Position numbers and translations under genes: made by a program. From contig CAKPGR010000005.1 of NCBI GenBank assembly GCA_934155005.1, positions 1 through 53,596 of the forward strand: a stretch of DNA of 53,596 bases. The letters run 5' to 3'. This document shows positions 8,813-15,588 of this stretch, piece after piece (position 1 is the stretch's first letter; each line of letters starts with the position of its first letter). Origin of the DNA: an uncultured Bacilli bacterium (GTDB lineage: Bacteria > Bacillota_I > Bacilli_A > RF39 > UBA660). The notes beneath the pieces were generated by a model that was not told where the DNA came from, ran no database searches, and saw only the letters and a list, made by a program, of their open reading frames with translations.

Positions 8813-8840
8813 TCATATTTGAAATGATTTTTCATAGTCT
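8813..8840 (+). promoter_or_regulatory. Candidate sigma-E promoter of spoIIIAH
   Basis: TCATATT (8813-8819) matches the Bacillus sigma-E -35 pattern KMATATT and CATAGTCT (8833-8840) matches CATANNNT. The spacing is about one base shorter than I recall for Bacillus. spoIIIAH is a sigma-E gene in Bacillus, which supports the reading. Confidence 0.4.
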
Positions 8841-8868
8841 TAAATAGATAGTACTAGGAGGAGATACA

Positions 8869-9363
8869 ATGATTAATAAAAAAAATATTTGGTTTTTAAC
8901 TTTATTTAGTTTGATATTAGTATTAAGTGTTTACTATATAACAATGCCATCAGATATGTTATTGACTAATTTTAAGGCTGAGGATTTAAAAAGTGATAAA
9001 GAAACTGTTAGTGTTGAGGAAAGTAATGTTATATCAGCTTTAAAGATAGAAGATGAAGAAAATAGACTAGAAGAATTAGATTCTTTAAAATTAATTTTAA
9101 CCGATTCTAAATCAACTGTTGATGAAAAAAATAAAGCGTTTGATAAAATGAAAAATTTAGATATTAATAAAGGTGAAGAACAAAAATTAGAGGAAAAAAT
9201 TAAATCCGAATTTAAATTAGAAAGTTTTGTTAAAATAGATGGCAATAATATTAAAATAGTTGTTTCAAGTGAAAATAAAGATACTGATGTTGCTAATAAA
9301 ATTATGCGTTCAGTTCAAAGTAATTATGAATCAAAGAAATATATTACTGTTGAATTTAAATAG
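8869..9363 (+). CDS. spoIIIAH: SpoIIIAH-like stage III sporulation protein
   Basis: Mother-cell membrane protein whose extracellular domain meets SpoIIQ of the forespore in the feeding-tube channel needed for late forespore gene expression. The 164-aa protein has one N-terminal membrane anchor (residues 7-25, WFLTLFSLILVLSVYYI) and a charged helical stretch followed by a ring-building-type alpha/beta domain (about 100-164, ending YESKKYITVEFK). The anchor wording is very close to Bacillus SpoIIIAH. It is not next to other spoIIIA genes, which must lie elsewhere or be lost. AGGAGGAG precedes ATG 8869. A sigma-E-like promoter lies upstream and gerE follows. Confidence 0.85.
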   Translation: MINKKNIWFLTLFSLILVLSVYYITMPSDMLLTNFKAEDLKSDKETVSVEESNVISALKIEDEENRLEELDSLKLILTDSKSTVDEKNKAFDKMKNLDINKGEEQKLEEKIKSEFKLESFVKIDGNNIKIVVSSENKDTDVANKIMRSVQSNYESKKYITVEFK

Positions 9364-9376
9364 GCATTAATAACTC

Positions 9377-9403
9377 ACAAAAATTAATTTCTCTCATACA
9401 ATA
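9377..9403 (+). promoter_or_regulatory. Candidate sigma-K promoter of gerE
   Basis: AC at 9377-9378, 16-nt spacer, CATACAATA at 9395-9403: exact match to AC-N16-CATANNNTA. gerE is transcribed by sigma-K in Bacillus. Confidence 0.6.
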
Positions 9404-9441
9404 ATATGAAATGACCACCCAACTGAAAGTGAGGGAAACTT

Positions 9442-9648
9442 GTGAGTAAAAAAATATTAACAAAAAGAGAACATGAAGTTTTTGAATTGCTTATTCAAAA
9501 TAAAAGTACTACTGAAATTGCTTTAGAACTTGGTATAAGTGAGAAAACAGTTAGAAATCATATTTCTAATTCTATGCAAAAGCTTGGTGTTAAAGGAAGA
9601 GCTAGTGCTGTAATTGAACTATTAAAACTAGGAGAATTAACAATATAA
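9442..9648 (+). CDS. gerE: GerE, late mother-cell transcription regulator
   Basis: Small LuxR/NarL-type DNA-binding protein that in Bacillus modulates sigma-K-dependent coat genes. The 68 residues are a single helix-turn-helix domain: LTKREHEVFELL, then EIALELGISEKTVRNHIS (recognition helix near 37-48) and MQKLGVKGRASAVIELL. This is nearly the Bacillus GerE sequence and has no receiver domain, which separates GerE from two-component regulators. The start is GTG 9442, after GTGAGGGAAAC. A sigma-K promoter lies 40 bp upstream and a terminator overlaps the stop. Its presence implies a working late mother-cell programme. Confidence 0.92.
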   Translation: MSKKILTKREHEVFELLIQNKSTTEIALELGISEKTVRNHISNSMQKLGVKGRASAVIELLKLGELTI

Positions 9649-9670
9649 ATCGCATTATTATGCGATTTTT
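9647..9670 (+). terminator. Terminator after gerE
   Basis: AAATCGCAT (9647-9655) pairs perfectly with ATGCGATTT (9660-9668) around a 4-nt loop, then T residues. Confidence 0.8.
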
Positions 9671-9695
9671 GAATACAATTAAATAGGTGAATTTT

Positions 9696-10655
9696 ATGTT
9701 GAAAAAATTTATTACAAAAAAAATAACTTTGATTATTTTTATATCATTTAGTTTTTGTTTAATATCTATGATACCTGAAAAAGAAGAATTAAATACTAAA
9801 CAAGAATTAAATTATGTAAGTTATAGTGGTGAAAAAAGTGTTATTTATTTATTAGATGATAACAATTATTTAGCTCGTACAGTAGTAGCGGTATCTAATA
9901 ATGAAATAGAAGAAAAAGCAAGAGAGTTATTAGAAGTTTTGATAAAAGGTGGTAAGGGTGAAAGTAAAATACCTAATGGTTTTAAATCAATTATATCAAG
10001 CGAAACAGAAATTAAAAGTATTGAATATAAAGATGGTATCATAAAAGTAAATTTTTCTAGTGAATTTTTAGATACTAGTATTAAAACAGAAGAAAAAATT
10101 GTTGAAGCTATTATATATACTTTAACTAGTATTGAAAATGTAGATAAAGTTATTATTTATGTTGATGGTGATATTTTAACAAAATTACCAAAAACAGGTA
10201 TCAATTTACCTAGTATATTAGACAAAAGCTATGGTATAAATAAAGAATATGATTTAGAAACATATAAAGATGTTTCTAAAGTTACTATTTTTTATGTTTC
10301 TAAATATAATGATAATTATTATTATGTTCCTGTAACTAAATATATAAATGATGATCGTGATAAAATAAAAATAATAGTAGATGAATTAGCGAGTTCTAAA
10401 TTTTATGATTCTAATTTAATGAGTTTTTTAAATAATAATACTGTTTTATTATCATCTGAGTTAAATGATCAAAGCTTGTCACTTGTTTTTAATCAATATA
10501 TATTTAGTGACTTAGATACAAAAAATATATTAGAAGAAGTAATTTATACTATAAGTTTATCAATAGACGCTAATTATAATGTCGATGAGGTTATTTTTAA
10601 TGTTGAAAATGAAGAAATTTATAAAAGTGTTATTAAACTACTTGAAAAATCTTAA
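9696..10655 (+). CDS. gerM: GerM-like sporulation/germination protein
   Basis: GerM is a mother-cell envelope protein needed for engulfment-stage sporulation and germination; in Bacillus it works beside the SpoIIIA-SpoIIQ channel. The 319-aa protein has one N-terminal hydrophobic anchor (about 8-25) and two GerMN-type domains, roughly 45-160 and 190-310; each contains the family pattern of a KARELLEVLIKGG-like helix and a VNFSSEFLD or LSLVFNQYIF strand. The first hydrophobic segment contains a Cys but no good lipobox, so it is probably a membrane anchor rather than a lipoprotein. Start ATG 9696 after AGGTGA; GTG 9687 would overlap that site. AATACAAT at 9672 is a weak sigma-E-like -10. Confidence 0.82.
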   Translation: MLKKFITKKITLIIFISFSFCLISMIPEKEELNTKQELNYVSYSGEKSVIYLLDDNNYLARTVVAVSNNEIEEKARELLEVLIKGGKGESKIPNGFKSIISSETEIKSIEYKDGIIKVNFSSEFLDTSIKTEEKIVEAIIYTLTSIENVDKVIIYVDGDILTKLPKTGINLPSILDKSYGINKEYDLETYKDVSKVTIFYVSKYNDNYYYVPVTKYINDDRDKIKIIVDELASSKFYDSNLMSFLNNNTVLLSSELNDQSLSLVFNQYIFSDLDTKNILEEVIYTISLSIDANYNVDEVIFNVENEEIYKSVIKLLEKS

Positions 10656-10670
10656 AAAGTGTTATATAAT
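10642..10670 (+). promoter_or_regulatory. Promoter of tRNA-Arg
   Basis: TTGAAA (10642-10647), 17-nt spacer, TATAAT (10665-10670). The -35 box overlaps the end of gerM. Confidence 0.75.
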
Positions 10671-10693
10671 TAACTTGTTCGAGTGAGCAAGTC

Positions 10694-10770
10694 GTCCTCT
10701 TAGCTCAGCTGGATAGAGCACACGCCTTCTAAGCGTGCGGTCACAAGTTCGAATCTTGTAGGGGACACCA
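10694..10770 (+). tRNA. tRNA-Arg (anticodon TCT)
   Basis: Full cloverleaf: acceptor GTCCTCT with AGGGGAC, D arm TAGCTCAGCTGGATAGAGCA, anticodon stem CACGC/GCGTG around loop CTTCTAA, T arm with TTCGAAT, and encoded CCA. Reads AGA, the main Arg codon in this AT-rich genome. Confidence 0.97.
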
Positions 10771-10780
10771 TATTGATATT

Positions 10781-10812
10781 AACCGTTGATATTCAACGGT
10801 TTTTATTTTATT
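10781..10812 (+). terminator. Terminator after tRNA-Arg
   Basis: AACCGTTGA (10781-10789) and TCAACGGTT (10793-10801) form a perfect 9-bp stem, followed by a T-rich run. Confidence 0.85.
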
Positions 10813-10833
10813 ACTAAAAAAGGAATAGAAAAC

Positions 10834-10862
10834 TTGAAAAAACAAAATTAATTTGATAGAAT
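10834..10862 (+). promoter_or_regulatory. Promoter of surface protein gene 10967
   Basis: TTGAAA (10834-10839), 17-nt spacer, TAGAAT (10857-10862). It places the whole poly-G leader inside the transcript. Confidence 0.6.
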
Positions 10863-10877
10863 TAAATTGTAAAACAA

Positions 10878-10957
10878 AATAATAATATTGACTGAGAGGT
10901 AAAAAAATTCAAAGTCGGGGGGGGGGTAAAAAACCCTCTTTTTTGTGTGCAAAGGAG
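10878..10957 (+). repeat. Conserved leader with a 10-base poly-G run (copy 1)
   Basis: About 80 bp nearly identical to 14102-14180. Order: AATAATAATATTGACTGAGAG, an A-rich stretch, CAAAGTC, ten G (10917-10926), TAAAAAA, CCCTCTTTTTT, AAAGGAG. The G run can pair with CCC and the following C/T bases by G-C and G-U pairs, giving a terminator-like hairpin before the ribosome binding site. Copies differ in G number (10 and 8), as expected of a slippage tract. Confidence 0.8.
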
Positions 10958-10966
10958 TAGATAAAA

Positions 10967-11812
10967 ATGAATAAAAAAATAATAGCAGGTATAATAATAG
11001 GATTAGTACTAGGTAGTGTAAGTGTCTATGCCGGAACAAAATTTTATGCAAGTGATGTATCAGTAAATGCTCCAACAGGATCTGGACTAGGAAGTAATGC
11101 AACCCTTCAAAATGCCTTAGATGATTTATATAGTAAGCTTTCATATAAAGACGGAACAGCTATATATTATAATCCAAATACAGGAAAAAAGTGTACATCT
11201 AGTGAAGCCGTAAGTAAAACAGGAACAAAGAGTGGATGTATGAAATGGTACATATTTGGAGATGGAATAGGACATGAAACAGTAAATATGATATTAGATC
11301 ATAATACAACAGCACGTGTTTATTGGAGCAAGACAACAGATGAAGTAACGATGACAGAAGCAAGAACAGTTCTAGAAAATGATACAAAAGGGTGGGTAAA
11401 CATAGCAAGATTCATATCACCATTTGAAGTAGCAACAATAACTGGTAATACTAATTTTAGTGGTTTATATAGTCAAAGATTTTATTTAGATAGTAATAGC
11501 CAAAATAAAACAGCTAATTCAAAAGGAGCAAGTAAATATGCTTGGCTTTATGATTATACATATAATTGTACTAGTTCAGGATGTAATACAGAAGATAATA
11601 ATGTATATAAAACATATAGCGATAATTCTATTTCAGGGTATAATTATGGCTATTGGACAAATGCTAGAGTTGAAGATGTTCGTGGTTTATCTTGGGCAGT
11701 TGGTTATGCAGGATATTTATGGGGAGATGGAGTTGATTCTACTGCAACTACTGGTCATAGTGATCGTGGTATTAGACCAGTAATAACAGTCTCAAAATCA
11801 ATAATAAAATAA
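10967..11812 (+). CDS. Exported surface protein with signal anchor and lectin-like end
   Basis: The 281-aa protein has an N-terminal hydrophobic anchor (IIAGIIIGLVLGSVSVYA, residues 4-21), a conserved extracellular start (GTKFYASDVSV, then GSNATLQNALDDLYSKL to about 58), and a larger domain that matches the gene at 1-570, ending YWTN, DRGIRPVITVSKSIIK. The anchor and the LDDLY motif are shared with the protein at 14188, whose remaining sequence is different, so the family looks modular. The cysteines CTSS and GCMKW may pair outside the cell. AAAGGAG lies 9 bp before ATG 10967. The poly-G leader suggests phase-variable expression. Function unknown; adhesion is a guess. Confidence 0.8.
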   Translation: MNKKIIAGIIIGLVLGSVSVYAGTKFYASDVSVNAPTGSGLGSNATLQNALDDLYSKLSYKDGTAIYYNPNTGKKCTSSEAVSKTGTKSGCMKWYIFGDGIGHETVNMILDHNTTARVYWSKTTDEVTMTEARTVLENDTKGWVNIARFISPFEVATITGNTNFSGLYSQRFYLDSNSQNKTANSKGASKYAWLYDYTYNCTSSGCNTEDNNVYKTYSDNSISGYNYGYWTNARVEDVRGLSWAVGYAGYLWGDGVDSTATTGHSDRGIRPVITVSKSIIK

Positions 11813-11849
11813 AAAAATATAATAATCTTTTATTCAAAAAACAATCATC

Positions 11850-11878
11850 TTGTAAACATATGTTTGATATGTTATAAT
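11850..11878 (+). promoter_or_regulatory. priA promoter with palindrome AAACATATGTTT
   Basis: TTGTAA (11850-11855), 17-nt spacer, TATAAT (11873-11878). The spacer holds the perfect palindrome AAACATATGTTT (11854-11865), also found in the same place in the promoter at 42938. It resembles a LexA box with the outer G and C replaced by A and T. Confidence 0.6.
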
Positions 11879-11897
11879 CAAATTAGAGGTGATTTAA

Positions 11898-14051
11898 TTG
11901 ATAGCAGAAGTATTAGTTGAAATAAAAGCTAAAAATATTGATAAAACATTTAGTTATCTAATTCCTACTGATATGAATGTTCAAATTGGTATTCGTGTAT
12001 TAGTGCCATTTGGTAAACAAAAATTAGAAGGATTTGTTTTAAATGTTACGGATATTAAACCAGATTATAGTTTAAAAGAAATTATTTCTGTTATTGATGA
12101 AGAACCTATCTTGAATAAAGAAATGCTTAGAGTAGGAGAATATATTAGCAAAAAAACTTTATGTAATTTAATAAATGCTTATCAAACAATGCTTCCAGCA
12201 GCCTTAAAAGCTAAAAATGGTCGAACTATAAATAAAAAAATAGTTAGCTATATAACTTTAAATGATAAAAATTATGAAACAAAAAGTTTGAGTCAAAAAA
12301 AGATAATTGATTTATTAAAATTAAAAAAAGAAGTAAAAAAAAGTGAATTAAATAATATTTCTACATCAAGTGTTAAAACGTTATTAAAAAATAAAATTAT
12401 AAAAGAAGAATTAAAAGAAGAATATAGATTAAAAGATACAGCAGATATAAAAACTGAAAAGCCTGAACTAAATAATAATCAAAAGAATGTTTTAAAACAA
12501 ATAAATTATAATGTATTTAAACCTTATTTGATTCATGGAGTTACGGGAAGTGGTAAAACAGAAGTTTATATGCATGTAATTGAAAATGTTTTAAAAGAAA
12601 AAAAAGAGGCAATAGTTTTAGTTCCAGAAATATCTCTAACTCCTCAATTAGTTAATCTTTTCAAAGGGAGATTTAAAAATAATGTTGCTGTGCTTCATAG
12701 TCGCTTGTCAGATGGAGAAAAATATGACGAATGGAGAAAAATTGAAAAAAAAGAAGTATCAATTGTAGTAGGAGCTAGAAGTGCAATATTTGCCCCATTT
12801 AAGAATTTAGGAGCAATTATTATAGATGAGGAACATTCACAAACCTATAAACAAGAAAATAATCCTAAGTATAATGCTATTGATATAGCGTTATTTAGAG
12901 GAAAAAATTATAATATTCCGGTTATTTTAGGTAGTGCAACACCATCTATTGAAAGTTATACAAGAGCTAAGCTTGGTATATATGAATTGTGTACTATGGA
13001 TAAAAGAATAAATGATAATTATCCAAAAACTTATTTAATTGACATGGCTTGCGAAATAAAAAAAGGTAATCGTATTATTTCTGAATTACTTGAGAATAAA
13101 ATAAATGAAAAATTGAATAACGGAGAACAAGTTTTAATTTTATTAAATAGAAGAGGGTATTCAACTGTGACAACTTGTAAAAATTGTGGATATACAGTTA
13201 AATGTCCAAATTGTGATATACCACTTGTATATCATAAATCATCAAATACCATGCGTTGTCATTATTGTGGTTATGGACTTGGAAAAGTAAAGATATGTCC
13301 AAATTGTAAAAGCAATGATATTAATAATTTCGGATTAGGAACTGAAAAATTAGAGCAATATATTAAAGATAAATTTAAAAATGCAAAAGTTGTTCGTATG
13401 GATCAGGATACAACTGCTAATAAAGGTAGTATTGATAAAATTATAAATGATTTTAAAAGTGAAAAATATAATATTTTGATAGGTACTCAAATGATTGCTA
13501 AGGGATTAGATTTTCCTAAGGTAACATTAGTAGGGGTTATTAATGGTGATGCCTCTTTAAATATTCCAGATTTCAGAAGCGCTGAAAGAACTTTTCAATT
13601 ATTAAATCAAGTTGCAGGAAGAGCTGGAAGGAGCAATTTAAGTGGTGAAGTAATTATTCAGGGATTTAATATTGATCATTACAGTATAAAAAAAGCTTGT
13701 GATAATGATTATGTTGGATTTTATAATGAGGAATTAAAAATTAGAAAAATTCTTAAATATAGTCCATATTATGATTTATGTTTAATAAAAATAAAGGATA
13801 AAGATTATGACACTGCTTTAAAAGAAGCAAATAAAATAGTAAAACATTTTAAAGATAAAAAGCTAAAAGATGTAATTATTCTTGGACCTAGTTCTAGTAT
13901 TATACCTAGAATTAATAATATTTATAATGTCCAAATTATTCTTAAATATAAGAGTATAAAAAATTTAAGAAAAGAATTAATCTTTATTAATGAATACTAT
14001 AAAAATTATAAAGTTAATGTTGATATAGATATTAATCCAATAAAACTATAA
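11898..14051 (+). CDS. priA: Primosomal protein N' (replication restart helicase)
   Basis: 3'-5' DNA helicase that recognises stalled forks and recruits the DnaD-DnaB-DnaI primosome, two members of which are encoded at 1956-4162. The 717-aa protein has the N-terminal 3'-OH binding domain (1-110), Walker A GVTGSGKTEVY near 214-224, DEEH near 308, GSATPS near 350, a zinc region of paired Cys (CKNC near 427 through CPNC near 475), and C-terminal helicase motifs GTQMIAKGLDFP and QVAGRAGR. Starts at TTG 11898 behind GAGGTGA (11886-11892); the first residues IAEVLVEIKAKNIDKTF fit the family. Single gene with its own promoter and the shared palindrome. Confidence 0.96.
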   Translation: MIAEVLVEIKAKNIDKTFSYLIPTDMNVQIGIRVLVPFGKQKLEGFVLNVTDIKPDYSLKEIISVIDEEPILNKEMLRVGEYISKKTLCNLINAYQTMLPAALKAKNGRTINKKIVSYITLNDKNYETKSLSQKKIIDLLKLKKEVKKSELNNISTSSVKTLLKNKIIKEELKEEYRLKDTADIKTEKPELNNNQKNVLKQINYNVFKPYLIHGVTGSGKTEVYMHVIENVLKEKKEAIVLVPEISLTPQLVNLFKGRFKNNVAVLHSRLSDGEKYDEWRKIEKKEVSIVVGARSAIFAPFKNLGAIIIDEEHSQTYKQENNPKYNAIDIALFRGKNYNIPVILGSATPSIESYTRAKLGIYELCTMDKRINDNYPKTYLIDMACEIKKGNRIISELLENKINEKLNNGEQVLILLNRRGYSTVTTCKNCGYTVKCPNCDIPLVYHKSSNTMRCHYCGYGLGKVKICPNCKSNDINNFGLGTEKLEQYIKDKFKNAKVVRMDQDTTANKGSIDKIINDFKSEKYNILIGTQMIAKGLDFPKVTLVGVINGDASLNIPDFRSAERTFQLLNQVAGRAGRSNLSGEVIIQGFNIDHYSIKKACDNDYVGFYNEELKIRKILKYSPYYDLCLIKIKDKDYDTALKEANKIVKHFKDKKLKDVIILGPSSSIIPRINNIYNVQIILKYKSIKNLRKELIFINEYYKNYKVNVDIDINPIKL

Positions 14052-14058
14052 ATTTTTC

Positions 14059-14087
14059 TTGTAAAAAATAAAAATATTTGCTAAAAT
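14059..14087 (+). promoter_or_regulatory. Promoter of surface protein gene 14188
   Basis: TTGTAA (14059-14064), 17-nt spacer, TAAAAT (14082-14087), just upstream of the second poly-G leader. Confidence 0.6.
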
Positions 14088-14101
14088 AAAAATGTAAATT
14101 A

Positions 14102-14180
14102 AATAATAATATTGACTGAGAGATAAAAAAATTTCAAAGTCGGGGGGGGTAAAAAACCCTTCTTTTTTTATGCAAAGGAG
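14102..14180 (+). repeat. Conserved leader with an 8-base poly-G run (copy 2)
   Basis: Second copy of the element at 10878-10957, with eight G (14142-14149) before TAAAAAACCC and a T run. The same order of A-rich stretch, CAAAGTC, G run, C run, T run and AAAGGAG is kept, with a few single-base differences. Confidence 0.8.
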
Positions 14181-14187
14181 TTATAAG

Positions 14188-14799
14188 ATGAAGAAAGTTT
14201 TAAATTTAATAAGAAAAAATATATTTGGAATAATAATAGGATTAGTATTAGGTAGTGTAAGTGTCTATGCTGGAACAAAATTTTATGCAAGTGATGTATC
14301 AGTGAAAGCTCCAACAGGGTCAAGCTTAGGAAGTAATGCGACTCTACAAGATTCACTTGATGAATTATATAGTATATCTGACAAATATGATGAATTAAAT
14401 AAAAAAATAAGCTCATTAGAATCGAAATTAACAGATGTTAAAGATGTTAAAAGTAGTCTTAAAATTAAACCTATGAGTGGAAATGAAAAAATAACAGCAA
14501 GCATTAATTACGCATATATGAGAGGAAATGAACTTATTTTATCTGTTTTATTTATGAATTTAAGTGGCTCTAATATAGAAACAGCAAAAGGAATATATTT
14601 TACAATTGAATCATCGGATGGTAGTGTATTTTCAGGAACGGGAATAGGGCTTACTGCTGTAAGTTATGGAAGTTTTAATACTTATACGATACCACATGAG
14701 TTTCACGTTGATAAAAATGGTATAACTATGATGACTAATTCTATTTGGGGTGATGGAAATGGAACTGGCGCTATGTTTCATTTGATGAAAATAAATTAA
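14188..14799 (+). CDS. Exported surface protein sharing the signal anchor
   Basis: The 203-aa protein has a basic N-terminus, a hydrophobic anchor (FGIIIGLVLGSVSVYA, about 13-28), and the same extracellular start as 10967 (GTKFYASDVSV, APTGS, LGSNATLQDSLDELY), then a short coiled segment (DELNKKISSLESKLTDV) and a 125-residue beta-rich domain with no Cys that is unlike the other family members. Start ATG 14188 follows AAAGGAG at 14174; an in-frame ATG at 14170 overlaps that site. The coiled segment suggests oligomers. Leader and anchor are shared with 10967 but the display domain has changed, which looks like modular exchange. Role unknown. Confidence 0.78.
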   Translation: MKKVLNLIRKNIFGIIIGLVLGSVSVYAGTKFYASDVSVKAPTGSSLGSNATLQDSLDELYSISDKYDELNKKISSLESKLTDVKDVKSSLKIKPMSGNEKITASINYAYMRGNELILSVLFMNLSGSNIETAKGIYFTIESSDGSVFSGTGIGLTAVSYGSFNTYTIPHEFHVDKNGITMMTNSIWGDGNGTGAMFHLMKIN

Positions 14800-14802
14800 A
14801 AG

Positions 14803-14828
14803 TATTGATTAATTTCAATATTTTTTTT
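14803..14828 (+). terminator. Terminator after surface protein 14188
   Basis: TATTGA (14803-14808) and TCAATA (14815-14820) with a 6-nt loop, then eight T. Confidence 0.75.
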
Positions 14829-14891
14829 ATTCGACAAAATATTACATCTATAAGTGCTAGAGTAGGTGACATTTAAGAAAGGAGATTTTGT

Positions 14892-15587
14892 ATGAATAAG
14901 GTATACAAATTAGAAAATATATATAAGTTTTATAATAAAACATATGCTTTATCAAAAATTAATTTAGAAATTGACGAAGGAGAGTTAGTAGTTATTTTAG
15001 GCCCTAGTGGGAGTGGTAAATCAACTTTATTAAATTTGATAGGAGGTATAGATAAAAGTAGTAAAGGTAAAATATATTTTAAAAATAGTAGAGTTGATAA
15101 TTTAAATACTATAAAATTAAATAATTATAGAAAAAATAATATTGGATTTGTTTTTCAAAATTATAATTTACTTTCCAATTTAAATGTATATGAAAATATT
15201 GAATTAGGAGCTAATATATCAAAAAATCATTTAAATATTACTAAAATTATGGATAAATTAAATTTAACAAAATTAAAAAATAAATATCCATATCAGTTAA
15301 GTGGTGGCGAAATGCAAAGAACGGCCATAGCAAGAGCAATAGTAAAAAATCCAAGTGTTCTTTTATGCGATGAACCAACAGGTGCCTTAGATGAAACTAA
15401 TGGTAAAGAAGTTTTAAAGGTTTTAAAATTTTTAAATGAAGAATATAAAACAACAGTAATTATTGTTACACATAATCCAGCAATTGCTTTAATAAGTGAT
15501 AAAATCATTAAAATGAATAGTGGTAAAATTGTTGAAATCATAAAAAATGAAGATAAAAAACCAATTTCAGAATTGGGGTGGTCTTAA
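14892..15587 (+). CDS. ABC transporter ATP-binding protein (MacB/LolD type)
   Basis: ATPase partner of the permease at 15589. The 231-aa protein has Walker A GPSGSGKST at 37-45, Q-loop FVFQNYNLLS near 88, signature LSGGEMQR near 136-143, Walker B VLLCDEPTGALD near 157-168 and the H-switch VTHN near 195. The family (LolD/MacB/FtsE-like) pairs with FtsX-like permeases in peptide resistance, lipoprotein handling or cell-wall control. AAAGGAG precedes ATG 14892. The gene ends 1 bp before the permease start, so the two are translationally coupled. The substrate cannot be read from sequence; no two-component system is adjacent. Confidence 0.92.
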   Translation: MNKVYKLENIYKFYNKTYALSKINLEIDEGELVVILGPSGSGKSTLLNLIGGIDKSSKGKIYFKNSRVDNLNTIKLNNYRKNNIGFVFQNYNLLSNLNVYENIELGANISKNHLNITKIMDKLNLTKLKNKYPYQLSGGEMQRTAIARAIVKNPSVLLCDEPTGALDETNGKEVLKVLKFLNEEYKTTVIIVTHNPAIALISDKIIKMNSGKIVEIIKNEDKKPISELGWS

Positions 15588-15588
15588 T

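Noticed and set aside
10889..10912. TTGACT in the poly-G leaders as a -35 box
   Set aside because: No -10 box follows at 16-18 bp; better promoters are found upstream at 10834 and 14059.
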